Below, in pieces: positions 19,347-27,989 of a stretch of DNA of 64,000 nt. The DNA lies in NCBI RefSeq assembly GCF_036227325.1, contig NZ_CP109467.1, forward strand, positions 1,860,001 to 1,924,000, given 5' to 3'. Made by a program: the position numbers and the translations under genes. The notes beneath the pieces are model-generated. The model was given only the letters and a program-made list of their open reading frames with translations. It ran no database searches and was not told the origin of the DNA. This stretch comes from Streptomyces sp. NBC_01465 (GTDB lineage: Bacteria; Actinomycetota; Actinomycetes; Streptomycetales; Streptomycetaceae). Each line of letters opens with the position of its first letter. Position 1 is the stretch's first letter.

Positions 19347-20375
19347 CTACCCGAAGAAGACGCTCACCTCGCTGTACAGGGCGGGGTCGACGGTCTTGAG
19401 ACGCGCCGTCGCCTCCGCGATGGGGACGCGCACGATGTCCGTACCGCGCAGGGCGACCATGCGTCCGAAGTCCCCGTCGCGCACCGCATCGATGGCGTGG
19501 AGCCCGAAGCGGGTCGCCAGCCAGCGGTCGAAGGCGCTGGGGGTGCCGCCGCGCTGGACATGGCCGAGGACGGTGGTGCGGGCCTCCTTGCCGGTGCGCT
19601 TCTCGATCTCCTTCGCCAGCCATTCACCGACGCCGGAGAGACGGACGTGCCCGAAGGAGTCGAGCGTGCCGTCCTTGAGGACCGCGTCGCCGTCCTTGGG
19701 CATGGCGCCCTCGGCGACCACGACGATCGGTGCGTACGAGGCCTTGAAGCGGCTGGTGACCCAGGCGCAGACCTGGTCGAGGTCGAAGCGCTGCTCGGGG
19801 ATGAGGATGACGTTGGCGCCGCCCGCGAGGCCGGAGTGGAGGGCGATCCAGCCGGCGTGCCGGCCCATGACCTCGACGACCAGGACGCGCATATGGGACT
19901 CGGCGGTGGTGTGGAGGCGGTCTATCGCCTCGGTGGCGATGCCGACGGCGGTGTCGAAGCCGAAGGTGTAGTCGGTGCCGGAGAGGTCGTTGTCGATGGT
20001 CTTGGGGACGCCGACGCAGGGGATGCCGTACTCGTCGTTCAGCCGGGCGGCGACCCCCAGGGTGTCCTCGCCGCCGATCACGATGAGCGCGTCGACCTCG
20101 TACTTGCTGAGGTTCTCCTTGACCCGGCGGATGCCGTTCTCCGCCTTGAGGGGGTTGGTGCGCGAGGATCCGAGGATGGTGCCGCCGCGCGGCAGGATGC
20201 CGCGCACCGCCGGGATGTCGAGCCGGACGGTGGCGCCTTCCAGGGGGCCTCGCCAGCCGTCCTTGAACCCGGTGAAGTCGTAGCCGTACTCCTGCACGCC
20301 CTTGCGGACGATGCCTCGGATGACCGCGTTGAGACCGGGGCAGTCGCCGCCTCCGGTCAGGACTCCGACCCGCAT
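19347..20375 (-). CDS. pfkA: 6-phosphofructokinase (PfkA family)
   Basis: This enzyme phosphorylates fructose 6-phosphate in glycolysis. The 342-residue protein has the nucleotide loop TGGGDCPGLNA (7-17), the catalytic segment KTIDNDLSGTD with base Asp128, and MGRHAGWIA. The start ATG gives MRVGVLTGGGDCPG; longer starts are not family-like. Two specificity positions stand out. Asp104 (IGGEDT) replaces the Gly of classic ATP enzymes, and Lys125 (VPKTID) replaces the second Gly. That pair usually marks pyrophosphate-dependent enzymes, yet the related S. coelicolor enzymes were described as ATP-dependent, as I recall. The phosphoryl donor therefore cannot be named from sequence. Confidence 0.93.
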   Translation of the reverse strand: MRVGVLTGGGDCPGLNAVIRGIVRKGVQEYGYDFTGFKDGWRGPLEGATVRLDIPAVRGILPRGGTILGSSRTNPLKAENGIRRVKENLSKYEVDALIVIGGEDTLGVAARLNDEYGIPCVGVPKTIDNDLSGTDYTFGFDTAVGIATEAIDRLHTTAESHMRVLVVEVMGRHAGWIALHSGLAGGANVILIPEQRFDLDQVCAWVTSRFKASYAPIVVVAEGAMPKDGDAVLKDGTLDSFGHVRLSGVGEWLAKEIEKRTGKEARTTVLGHVQRGGTPSAFDRWLATRFGLHAIDAVRDGDFGRMVALRGTDIVRVPIAEATARLKTVDPALYSEVSVFFG

Positions 20376-20442
20376 GGAACCACGTCCCTTCACAGTGGAA
20401 GATGTCGTGCTTCCCAAGCTACGGGTGAGGTGACCCACGTCA

Positions 20443-21114
20443 CTAGGCGTCGTCCAGGCCTCGCTCTATCGCATACCGAACAAGCTCCACTCTGTTGTGC
20501 AGTTGGAGCTTTCCGAGGGTGTTCTGCACATGGTTCTGGACGGTGCGGTGGGAGATGACGAGGCGCTCGGCGATCTGCTTGTAGCTCAGCCCCTTCGCGA
20601 CGAGGCGCAGCACCTCGGTCTCGCGGTCGGTGAGCTGCGGAGCCTTGGGTTCGTCGGCGGTCACGGGCGCCGGGTCGGACGCGAGGCGGCGGTACTCGCC
20701 GAGCACCAGACCCGCGAGGCCGGGCGTGAACACCGGGTCGCCGACGGCGGTCCTGCGCACCGCGTCCGTCAGCTCCGCCGTGCTGGCCGACTTCAGCAGA
20801 TAGCCCGTGGCCCCGGACTTCACCGCTTCCAGTACGTCGGCGTGCTCACCGCTCGCCGAGAGCACCAGCACCCGCAGGGACGGGTCCGCGCCCACGAGCT
20901 CCTTGCAGACCTGTACGCCCGGCATCCCGGGCAGATTGAGGTCGAGGACCAGGACGTCGGGCGCGACGGCCCGGGCTCTGCGCACCGCCTGCGGTCCGTC
21001 GCCCGCCGTCGCGACCACCTCGAAGCCCTCGGCGGCCAGGTCGCGGGCGACCGCGTCCCGCCACATCGGGTGGTCGTCGACGACCATCACCTTGATCGTC
21101 TGCTGCTCGGTCAT
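20443..21114 (-). CDS. macR: NarL/LuxR-type response regulator (MacR-like)
   Basis: This 223-residue regulator has a receiver domain (about 7-125) with acidic pocket VVDDH (11-15), phosphoacceptor Asp58 in VLVLDLNLPG and Lys108-region GYLLKSAS. A LuxR-type HTH (about 155-220) contains LTDRETEVLRLVAKGLSYKQ and SHRTVQNHVQNTL. Its start overlaps the stop of the sensor kinase gene by four bases, so the two form a two-component operon. Position and sequence match the pair named MacRS in S. coelicolor (SCO2120/2121, from memory), reported to control membrane-protein genes in morphological development. The name is given on that basis. Confidence 0.85.
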   Translation of the reverse strand: MTEQQTIKVMVVDDHPMWRDAVARDLAAEGFEVVATAGDGPQAVRRARAVAPDVLVLDLNLPGMPGVQVCKELVGADPSLRVLVLSASGEHADVLEAVKSGATGYLLKSASTAELTDAVRRTAVGDPVFTPGLAGLVLGEYRRLASDPAPVTADEPKAPQLTDRETEVLRLVAKGLSYKQIAERLVISHRTVQNHVQNTLGKLQLHNRVELVRYAIERGLDDA

Positions 21115-22340
21115 TTCCCTCGTCCTGCCTTCCCCCGTGGAACCTTCAGTTCTACTTCCGTGCCCTGCCCCGGGATCGAGATCAGTTCGGCGCTGCCGCC
21201 CAGATCCCGCAGCCTCCCGCGGATCGACTGGGCCACGCCGAGCCGCCCCTCGCCCTCGGCCACCGCGAGCCGCCCCTCCGGGATGCCCGGGCCGTCGTCC
21301 CGTACGGTCACGATCACCTCGTCCGGTTCGTCCTCGACCAGGATCCAGGCCTGGGCGTCGTCTCCTGCGTGCCTGCGGACATTGTCCAGGGCGGCACTGA
21401 CAGCGGACGCCAGCTCCGTCGCGGCGGCCGCGGGGAGCATCACCGGGGCGCCCGGATCGGAGAGCGTGATGCGCGATCCGGCGTGCGGGGCGAGCAGCGT
21501 ACGGACGTCGCAGGGGCCGCCCGCGCCGGCCGGCTCACCTCCGCCGTACTCCTCGCGCGGGGGCCCGCCCTGCACGGGCAGGAGCCCGCTGGAGACCAGG
21601 GTCCGCAGGGCGACCTCCTGCTCCCCCGCCATCCGGCCCAGCTCCGCCGCCTCGCCGCCCAGCGCGTTCCCGCGGCGCTGCACCATGGCGAGCACCTGCA
21701 GGACGCTGTCGTGGATGCCCCGGGCGAGGCGCTCGCGCTCACGCGTCGCCGCCTCGATCTCCAGGGCGCGGGCGAGGGTGCGCTCGGAGGCGCGGGCGAC
21801 CTCGACGATGTAGCCGATGGCGATGGAGGCGATCCACACCAGCAGGATGTTGTGCAGGGTGTCCTGGGTGGGCCGGCCGCGCTCGACGATATTGGCGACG
21901 GCGACCAGCGAGGAGGCGAATCCCGCCCACCGCCAGCCGCCCTTGATGGCGAAGGCGATGACGGAGCCGGCGGTCCATATCGACGGGATGGTCGGGCCGC
22001 CCGCCACGATCCGGGAGTGGGCGTCGGCGACCGGGGTCAGCAGGATGCCGACGAGGGCGATGGTCAGGTCCGCGGTGAGGAAGCGCTTGGTGCAGCTGGC
22101 GGCGTTGGCGACCCTGGGGAGCGTGGCCAGGGTCCAGACGGCGAGCACGGCGAGATAGCCGACGGCGACCCAGGGGCGTACGAACTTCTCCCAGGCCGAG
22201 CCGAACAGCAGGATCGCGTAGACCATGGTCAGGACGCGGTAGCCCGTCAGGGCACGCCACAGCGGCTGCTCGACCGACATCCGTATGACGCGGCCGGGCT
22301 TGTCGGGCTTCTTTCGCTTGGCCATCTCCCCCACCCCCAT
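21111..22340 (-). CDS. macS: MacS-like sensor histidine kinase
   Basis: This 409-residue sensor kinase has four to six N-terminal membrane segments between about residues 30 and 180. A dimerisation domain of the HisKA_3 (NarX) type follows, with the phosphoacceptor His210 in LARGIHDSVLQVL. The ATPase domain contains LDNVRRHAGDD, VTVRDDGPGIPEGRL and GSAELISIPGQGTEVELKVP. The ATG at 22340 has AAGGGC upstream; MAKRKK at 22325 is the alternative but its GGGGGAG would abut the codon. It phosphorylates the regulator encoded immediately downstream. The signal sensed is not evident because there is little extracytoplasmic loop. Confidence 0.85.
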   Translation of the reverse strand: MGVGEMAKRKKPDKPGRVIRMSVEQPLWRALTGYRVLTMVYAILLFGSAWEKFVRPWVAVGYLAVLAVWTLATLPRVANAASCTKRFLTADLTIALVGILLTPVADAHSRIVAGGPTIPSIWTAGSVIAFAIKGGWRWAGFASSLVAVANIVERGRPTQDTLHNILLVWIASIAIGYIVEVARASERTLARALEIEAATRERERLARGIHDSVLQVLAMVQRRGNALGGEAAELGRMAGEQEVALRTLVSSGLLPVQGGPPREEYGGGEPAGAGGPCDVRTLLAPHAGSRITLSDPGAPVMLPAAAATELASAVSAALDNVRRHAGDDAQAWILVEDEPDEVIVTVRDDGPGIPEGRLAVAEGEGRLGVAQSIRGRLRDLGGSAELISIPGQGTEVELKVPRGKAGRGK

Positions 22341-22352
22341 GGGCTGTTGCCC

Positions 22353-23075
22353 TTAACTCTTCTCGGCCTTCTCGGCCTTCTCCGCCTTCGCCGCGTCCGC
22401 GATCTGGCGCTTGGCCGCGGTCGCGTAGATGTCGACGTACTCCTGGCCCGAGAGCTTCATGATTTCGTACATGACCTCGTCGGTCACCGAACGCAGGATG
22501 AAGCGGTCGCCCTCCATGCCGTGGTACCGGCTGAAGTCGAGCGGCTTGCCGATCCTGATGCCCGGCCTCATCAGCTTCGGCATCACCTGGCCGGGCGGCT
22601 GGATCTTCTCCGTGTCGATCATCGCGACCGGGATGACGGGCGCGCCCGTGGCCAGTGCCACGCGCGCCAGGCCGCCGGGCTTGCCGCGGTAGAGGCGTCC
22701 GTCCGGCGAACGCGTGCCCTCCGGGTAGATGCCGAAGAGCCCGCCGCCCTCGATGACGTCGATACCGGCCTTGATCGCCGCCTCGCCCGCGCCGCGGGCG
22801 CCCGAGCGGTCCACCGGCAGCTGTCCGACACCCTTGAAGAAAGCCGCGGTGAGCTTGCCCTTCACACCGGGCGAGGTGAAGTACTCCGCCTTGGCGATGA
22901 ACGTCACCTTGCGGTCCAGGACCGCGGGCAGGAAGAAGGAGTCCGAGAACGACAGGTGGTTGCTCGCCAGGATCGCCGGCCCCTCGGCGGGGATGTTCTC
23001 GATCCCCTCCACCCATGGCCTGAAGGCAAGCTTGAGGGATCCCCCGATGGAGAACTTCATCGCGCCGTAGATCAA
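22353..23075 (-). CDS. 1-acyl-sn-glycerol-3-phosphate acyltransferase (PlsC family)
   Basis: This 240-residue acyltransferase adds a fatty acyl chain to lysophosphatidic acid or a related acceptor. The catalytic NHxxxxD motif is NHLSFSD (His40, Asp45), and the acceptor-binding motif is YPEGTRSPDG (117-126). VAMIDTEKIQPPG follows, as in mycobacterial Rv2182c. The C terminus ends in a Lys/Ala/Glu repeat (AAKAEKAEKAEKS). The start is TTG at 23075, supported by AGGAGG eight bases upstream. It is 12 bases upstream of macS on the same strand. Which lysophospholipid it uses is not decided by sequence. Confidence 0.9.
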   Translation of the reverse strand: MIYGAMKFSIGGSLKLAFRPWVEGIENIPAEGPAILASNHLSFSDSFFLPAVLDRKVTFIAKAEYFTSPGVKGKLTAAFFKGVGQLPVDRSGARGAGEAAIKAGIDVIEGGGLFGIYPEGTRSPDGRLYRGKPGGLARVALATGAPVIPVAMIDTEKIQPPGQVMPKLMRPGIRIGKPLDFSRYHGMEGDRFILRSVTDEVMYEIMKLSGQEYVDIYATAAKRQIADAAKAEKAEKAEKS

Positions 23076-23222
23076 CTCGGGTTCCTCCTGTATACGCCCG
23101 TGCCGACCCTATCCCGTGCGCCGCCTGCGCTCTCTTTCTGAAGCTCGCGACGGCTCTGGTCGGTGTCAGTCCGGTCGCGTACGGTGAGTAGACCTTGTCG
23201 ATCCCACATGCAGGAGGCCCTG

Positions 23223-24002
23223 GTGCCGGTCCTTCCTGGAGCCGAGCCGTACCGCCACGAGGGCGGCGAGGTCGGCGTCCTCCTCTGTCACGGTTTCACC
23301 GGTTCCCCGCAGTCGCTGCGCCCCTGGGCGGAGTATCTGGCGGAGCGCGGCCTGACCGTCTCGCTGCCGCTGCTCCCCGGGCACGGCACGCGCTGGCAGG
23401 ACATGCAGCTCACGGGCTGGCAGGACTGGTACGCGGAGGTGGACCGCGAGCTGCGCGCCCTGCTGGAGCGGTGCACCACGGTCTTCGTCTTCGGTCTCTC
23501 CATGGGCGGCACGCTGACGCTGCGGCTCGCCGCCAAGCACGGGGACGCGGTCGCCGGCCTGGTCCTGGTCAACCCGGCGAACAAAGTGCACGGTCTGGCG
23601 GCCTACGCCCTGCCGGTGGCCCGGCACCTGATCCGCGCGACGCCGGGCATCGCCAGCGACATCGCCCTCGAGGGCTCGGAGGAGGTCGGGTACGACAAGG
23701 TGCCGCTGCACGCGGCCCACTCGTTCCGCAACTTCTGCAAGCTGGTCGACCGTGACCTTCCGCAGGTCACGCAGCCTGTGGTGATCCTGCACAGCCCGCA
23801 GGACCATGTGGTGCCGCCTGCCGACACGGCGCGCATCCTGGGCCGTATCTCCTCGACCGACGTCGAGGAGGTCCTGCTGGAACAGAGCTACCACGTCGCG
23901 ACGTTGGACCACGATGCGGAGCGGATTTTCGAGAAGAGTTACGCGTTCATCGGCCGCCTCGCTCCGAGTGTCGGGAAGAAGGGGAGCACCACAGGTGGCT
24001 GA
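23223..24002 (+). CDS. Alpha/beta hydrolase, carboxylesterase (Est30-like)
   Basis: This 259-residue hydrolase is of the small carboxylesterase/monoacylglycerol lipase type. The oxyanion region is LLCHGFTGSP (20-29). The nucleophile elbow GLSMGG holds Ser93, and the triad is completed by Asp194 (HSPQDHVVP) and His224 (SYHVATLDHD), the arrangement seen in Geobacillus Est30. The GTG at 23223 is chosen because AGGAGG ends nine bases before it. The next gene starts inside its last codons, so the two are translationally coupled. Its natural ester is unknown. Confidence 0.92.
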   Translation: MPVLPGAEPYRHEGGEVGVLLCHGFTGSPQSLRPWAEYLAERGLTVSLPLLPGHGTRWQDMQLTGWQDWYAEVDRELRALLERCTTVFVFGLSMGGTLTLRLAAKHGDAVAGLVLVNPANKVHGLAAYALPVARHLIRATPGIASDIALEGSEEVGYDKVPLHAAHSFRNFCKLVDRDLPQVTQPVVILHSPQDHVVPPADTARILGRISSTDVEEVLLEQSYHVATLDHDAERIFEKSYAFIGRLAPSVGKKGSTTGG

Positions 24003-24540
24003 GAACGACGCGGAGCGCGAGCCGCAGCCGATCGACGAGGAAGCGGCGTGGGCGGCGATTGTCGCGGGGTACGGCGAGGAGCCGACGGACCCCGCGGGCA
24101 CCAAGCCGTTCAAATCGGTGGAGGACCTCGCCCTCCTGGAGGACGACGTCAACGAGACGCCCGAGGCCGCGCCGAAGCCGGACAAGCCCGAGAAGCCGGC
24201 GCTCGGCAGCTCGGTGGTCTTCGCCCCCGGGGTCGGCGGCCCGCGCGACTTCAGCGTGGCCGAGCCCAAGGACGACGACCTCGACGACAGCGACGAGGGC
24301 CACTTCGTCCCGCCGGACCCGGAGCTCCCCGAGGCCGACGTCACCGCCAAGTTCGCCTGGCTGGCCGTGGTCGGCGGCCCGGTGCTGCTGCTCCTGGCGG
24401 TGCTGCTCGGCTGGGAGATGACGTGGTGGCTGACGGTCCTGGGCGTCGGCGGCTTCCTCGGAGGCTTCGCGACGCTGGTGGCCCGTATGAAGCACGACGA
24501 CGAGGACGGCGACGACCCGGGCCGCGGAGCGGTGGTCTAG
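23995..24540 (+). CDS. Acidic membrane protein of unknown function
   Basis: This 181-residue protein is not recognised beyond its layout. An N-terminal acidic, Pro-rich cytoplasmic region (about 1-115, with clusters such as EPKDDDLDDSDEG) leads to two adjacent transmembrane helices. These are FAWLAVVGGPVLLLLAVLLG (about 119-139) and a following WWLTVLGVGGFLGGFATLV segment. The C terminus is short and acidic (KHDDEDGDD). The GTG start lies eight bases inside the end of the esterase gene, indicating coupling, and the stop overlaps that of the convergent endonuclease-family gene by four bases. Homologues usually follow the esterase in Streptomyces, from memory. Confidence 0.82.
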   Translation: MAENDAEREPQPIDEEAAWAAIVAGYGEEPTDPAGTKPFKSVEDLALLEDDVNETPEAAPKPDKPEKPALGSSVVFAPGVGGPRDFSVAEPKDDDLDDSDEGHFVPPDPELPEADVTAKFAWLAVVGGPVLLLLAVLLGWEMTWWLTVLGVGGFLGGFATLVARMKHDDEDGDDPGRGAVV

Positions 24541-25280
24541 GACGCGGGTACGCGCAACGCGGCGAGCACCGGAAGGTGGTCCGTCGCTGCGCGCAGGTCC
24601 GACTCCTCGATTCCCAACGGGACGCCGCAGCCCAGGACTTCGACGCCCGGTGTCGTGAACACCGCGTCGATCCGCTGCCGCGCGCCCGCCGCCGGAGACG
24701 TCTGTTCGCCGCCCCACGGCTTCGCCGCCCAGCAGTCCTGCAGGCGCTCCGCCAGCCGACGGAAGCTGCGCCCGCCAGGACCCTCGTTGAGGTCGCCGCC
24801 CGCGATCGCGTACGGGACGTCCAGCGCGTCGAGGCGGTCGAGCAGCAGCCCGGCCTGGGTGTACCGCTCCTCACTCTGCAGGCTCAGGTGGCAGCTGAGC
24901 ACCCCGATCCGGACGCCCCCGATGCGTACGACAGCGGTCGCGAAACCCCGCTGGTGCAGTCCGGGCGTACGCGGCAGGAGTACGTCCTCCGTGCGCTCCA
25001 CCGTGGCCCGCAGCGAGCACAGCAGCAGCGGCCCGGAGGCGGTCGCCCCGCCGCCGAGCACCACCAGGTCGGTCTGCGACGCGAGCCAGGCCGCCCGTTT
25101 CCGCCAGCGGAAGAAGCGCGGCGCCTCCTGGATCAGGACCAGATCGGGCTCGCAGGCCCGGATCACCCGCACCAGCGCCTCGCGGTCGTCGCGCATCGAG
25201 CGGATGTTGTAGCTGAGCACCCGGATCACGGCCGAACCGTCCGGTTCGGTACGGGAGTTGGGCAGCGCGGTGATCGACAT
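24537..25280 (-). CDS. Endonuclease/exonuclease/phosphatase family protein
   Basis: This 247-residue protein has the metal-dependent EEP (DNase I-like) fold. Conserved steps are VLSYNIRSM (Asn), LVLIQEAP (metal Glu), GVLSCHLSLQ, AIAGGDLNEGP (Asp/Asn), RIDAVF and TDHLPVLAAL (catalytic Asp-His). No signal peptide or membrane segment is present, so it is cytoplasmic. Substrates in this superfamily range from DNA to phospholipids and sugar phosphates, and the sequence does not choose between them. The ATG reading MSITALPNSR was preferred over an upstream ATG that would run through the glucokinase terminator hairpin. Confidence 0.88.
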   Translation of the reverse strand: MSITALPNSRTEPDGSAVIRVLSYNIRSMRDDREALVRVIRACEPDLVLIQEAPRFFRWRKRAAWLASQTDLVVLGGGATASGPLLLCSLRATVERTEDVLLPRTPGLHQRGFATAVVRIGGVRIGVLSCHLSLQSEERYTQAGLLLDRLDALDVPYAIAGGDLNEGPGGRSFRRLAERLQDCWAAKPWGGEQTSPAAGARQRIDAVFTTPGVEVLGCGVPLGIEESDLRAATDHLPVLAALRVPAS

Positions 25281-25294
25281 GGGCGCCACGATAC

Positions 25295-25338
25295 GACGCT
25301 GCCCGCCGGGTTCCCCAGGGGGCACGGCGGGCAGCGTC
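25295..25338 (-). terminator. Hairpin terminator of glkA
   Basis: GACGCTGCCCGCCG (25295-25308) and its exact complement (25325-25338) are separated by a 16-base loop that can itself pair (CCCC/GGGG). The hairpin starts 26 bases after the minus-strand glkA stop. There is no T-run. Confidence 0.65.
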
Positions 25339-25363
25339 GAATGCACCGGTGAACGGGCAGGGC

Positions 25364-26317
25364 TCACATGACGGGGTCGGGCTCCCGCGCCAGGTCGGCC
25401 GCTCCGACCAGTCCGGCCTTGTTGCCGAGCTGGGCGGCGATCACGTCGGCCACCGGGCGCCAGTTGCCGCCCACCAGCCAGCGCTTGTACGACTTGCGGA
25501 TCGGGTCGAGGACGAGCTCGCCCTCGTCCGAGAGCCCGCCGCCGACGATGAACGCCGACGGGTCGAACAGCGAGGCCAGGTCGGCAAGACCGGCACCGGC
25601 CCAGCGCGCCAGCTCGCGGTACGAGTCGACGGCCACGGCGTCACCCTGCCGGGCGGCCATCGAGATGTGCTTGCCCTCGATGCCGTCGGGCGTGCCGTCG
25701 CCCAGCGACAGCAGGTACTCGGCGTGCTCCGGGGTGGCGTTGGCGCGCTGCATCGCGTACCGGACGAGCGCCCGGCCCGAGGCGTACTGCTCCCAGCAGC
25801 CCTGCGAGCCGCAGCCGCACAGCAGACCGTCCGGGACCATCCGGATGTGGCCGAACTCGGCGGCGACGCCGAAGTGCCCCCGGCGCAGCTTGTTGCCGAT
25901 GATGATGCCGCCGCCCAGACCCGTGCCGAGCGTGATGCAGATGACGTTGCGGTGGCCCTTGCCCGCGCCGAACTTGTACTCGCCCCAGGCGGCCGCGTTC
26001 GCGTCGTTCTCGACGACGACCGGCAGGCCGACGCGCTCCTCGACCTTGGCCTTCAGCGGCTCCTGCCGCCAGTCGATGTTGGGCGCGAAGTAGACCGTGG
26101 AGCGCTGCCGGTTGACGTAACCCGCGGCTCCGATGCCCACGCCGACGATGTCGTGGCCGGCCCGCGCGCCTTCCACGGCCGATGCGATCGCGTCCACGAT
26201 GGACGGCGCCGTGCTGGGAGTCGGCACCTTGAATGTCGAGAGGATGTTGCCTTCCTCATCGACCACTCCGGCCGCGATCTTCGTGCCGCCGATATCGACG
26301 CCGATGGTGAGTCCCAT
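25364..26317 (-). CDS. glkA: ROK-family glucokinase
   Basis: This enzyme phosphorylates glucose with ATP; in Streptomyces the ROK glucokinase GlkA also mediates glucose repression. The 317-residue protein has the phosphate loop GVDIGGTKIAAG (6-17), catalytic Asp105 in VVENDANAAAWGE, LGTGLGGGII (130-139), and the ROK zinc site formed by His157 and Cys167, Cys169, Cys174 in CGCGSQGCWEQ. The ATG gives MGLTIGVDIGGTK. It lies 54 bases downstream of the DUF5304 gene on the same strand, so co-transcription is possible. Confidence 0.96.
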   Translation of the reverse strand: MGLTIGVDIGGTKIAAGVVDEEGNILSTFKVPTPSTAPSIVDAIASAVEGARAGHDIVGVGIGAAGYVNRQRSTVYFAPNIDWRQEPLKAKVEERVGLPVVVENDANAAAWGEYKFGAGKGHRNVICITLGTGLGGGIIIGNKLRRGHFGVAAEFGHIRMVPDGLLCGCGSQGCWEQYASGRALVRYAMQRANATPEHAEYLLSLGDGTPDGIEGKHISMAARQGDAVAVDSYRELARWAGAGLADLASLFDPSAFIVGGGLSDEGELVLDPIRKSYKRWLVGGNWRPVADVIAAQLGNKAGLVGAADLAREPDPVM

Positions 26318-26371
26318 TAGTCCCTCAGTTTTCGGTCGAGCCCCGCTACGGCCAACCGTACCCGAGGGCTG

Positions 26372-26791
26372 TCAGTCGAGGTCGATGTGCTCGGCTGCGC
26401 CGCCGTCCCCTTCGTCCTTCTTGGGCTCGTTCGTCCAGCGCTTCTCGTGGTTCTCGACCGCCGAGCGGTAGGCGGCGAGGAGTTCACTGCCGGCCGCGGC
26501 GAGGTGGTCGAAGACGTCGGGGTTGCGCTCGATGACGGGCTCGACCGCGGCCTTGGCCTGATTGAGCACCTGCTGAACGGCGCCCTGCGCGGCCATTCCG
26601 GGCAGCGAGGACTGGAAGGAAGTCACCTTGTCGGCGACGGCGTCGAGCAGTTTGCGCAGTTCTTCGGCGGCCGATCCGGGCGGCGTCCCGTACTGCGTAC
26701 GACGCCGGGCCTTCTCGGCGGCGAGGTCTTCCGCGCACGCCTTCTCCCAGGCGTCCGAGTCGGTGGCGGGACGCTCGGTGTCTTCGCTCAT
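26372..26791 (-). CDS. DUF5304 family protein
   Basis: This 139-residue soluble protein is mostly helical and highly charged. It has a conserved opening (SDAWEKACAEDLAAEKARRR), a central amphipathic region (EELRKLLDAVADKVTSF), and an acidic, disordered C terminus (KKDEGDGGAAEHIDLD). These features match the DUF5304 family found between the ROK glucokinase and the ArsA-like gene in streptomycetes. No catalytic motif is seen. CAGGAGTC precedes the ATG. It lies 63 bases after the ArsA-like gene on the same strand. Confidence 0.85.
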   Translation of the reverse strand: MSEDTERPATDSDAWEKACAEDLAAEKARRRTQYGTPPGSAAEELRKLLDAVADKVTSFQSSLPGMAAQGAVQQVLNQAKAAVEPVIERNPDVFDHLAAAGSELLAAYRSAVENHEKRWTNEPKKDEGDGGAAEHIDLD

Positions 26792-26854
26792 GACGGACTC
26801 CTGCGGAGGTGTGCGGTTCGTACGTACGACGTTACCCGAATGGGCGTACGGCGT

Positions 26855-27982
26855 TCACCGTGTCTGCGGCCACAGAGCGGGATCCGGCGTGAACCGGATG
26901 CCCAGCACGCCGTCGTCGAGCCCCGCACCCGACACCGTGCAGCGGCGCAGCGCGGAGGGCAGCGGGACGATACGGCGGAACGGGCCGACGGTGAGCAGGA
27001 GTTCGTCCCCGCGCCGGACCAGGCCGAGTTCGTCCTTGGCGGCGCCCGGCAGCGGCAGCCGCCAGACGAGGACGCCGTCGTCCTCGGCGCGCCGGTCCTC
27101 GACCGACCAGCCGGGGCCCGCCGCGAGCGGTGCTTCCGGGCGGCCGAGCAGGTGCAGGTCGTCGGCGGAGCGCGGGTCGCGGCCGAGGTGCGGAAGCTCC
27201 TGTACGTCGCCGAAGTCGGCGTGCATCGCCTTCAGATGCTCCTGCTGCTGGGCGGCGAGCGCGGCCAGCCAGGGGTCGGCCGACTCGGTGGGCAGCAGCC
27301 GGTTGGCGGTGACCATGTCGAGGGTGTGGCCGTGCAGCGCGAGCCCGAGGCGGGCGCTGCGCAGGGCCTCGCCCGCGGTGGGTCCGGGCTCCGCGACGAT
27401 CCGTACGACGGTGCCGGGGGCCTCTATGACGGCCTGGACGGCGGCCAGTTGGAGCTGCCAGCGCGCGGCGGTCTCGTACAGCCACTGGGCCGGCATCGGT
27501 ACGCCGGCGAGCTGCGCCAGCATCGGCCGCAGCGCCCGGGCGGCCTGGCGCTCCGGCGGGACGAGGCGTCGCAGATAGCGGCGGAGCTGCTCGGGAAGGG
27601 CGAGTACGGCGAGGGCCTGCGGGGTCGGCGGCATGTCGACGACCACCAGGTCGCCGTCGCCGCCGGACGCCTCGAGGAGGGCGCTGAGCAGGGCGAACTG
27701 CTCGGCGCCCGGCAGTTCGGTGAGCTCGCCCTCGTCGAGCCGGTCCGCGCCGAGGAGATCGAGGGCGACGGCGGACCGCTCCTGCAGGGACATGAGTTCG
27801 CTGCGGAAGTGGGCGCCGGAGTCGATCCGCGAGACGGTGAGCCCCGGCTCCCCGAAGACGGGCGGCGCGCCGTCGGTGAGCAGCAGCACGCGCAGGCCGC
27901 TGCGGGCTGCCGCGAGCGCGGTGGCCGCGGCGACCGTCGTACGGCCCGCGCCGCCGGACCCGGTGACGAGAACCGTACGCAT
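26855..27982 (-). CDS. ArsA-like ATPase-family protein with altered P-loop
   Basis: This 375-residue protein has the overall layout of ArsA/Get3 deviant-Walker ATPases: an N-terminal P-loop, a switch region (DLVVVDMPPTPQALAVL) and a C-terminal helical and beta domain. The P-loop reads GSGGAGRTT (8-16) where the family has GKGGVGKTT. Both key lysines are replaced, by Ser9 and Arg14. ATP hydrolysis may be weak or lost, or the protein may work with an intact partner. The SRPBCC gene ends eight bases before its start on the same strand. In mycobacteria Rv2184c/Rv2185c are the same pair, from memory. No arsenic genes are nearby. Confidence 0.85.
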   Translation of the reverse strand: MRTVLVTGSGGAGRTTVAAATALAAARSGLRVLLLTDGAPPVFGEPGLTVSRIDSGAHFRSELMSLQERSAVALDLLGADRLDEGELTELPGAEQFALLSALLEASGGDGDLVVVDMPPTPQALAVLALPEQLRRYLRRLVPPERQAARALRPMLAQLAGVPMPAQWLYETAARWQLQLAAVQAVIEAPGTVVRIVAEPGPTAGEALRSARLGLALHGHTLDMVTANRLLPTESADPWLAALAAQQQEHLKAMHADFGDVQELPHLGRDPRSADDLHLLGRPEAPLAAGPGWSVEDRRAEDDGVLVWRLPLPGAAKDELGLVRRGDELLLTVGPFRRIVPLPSALRRCTVSGAGLDDGVLGIRFTPDPALWPQTR

Positions 27983-27989
27983 CAGGACA

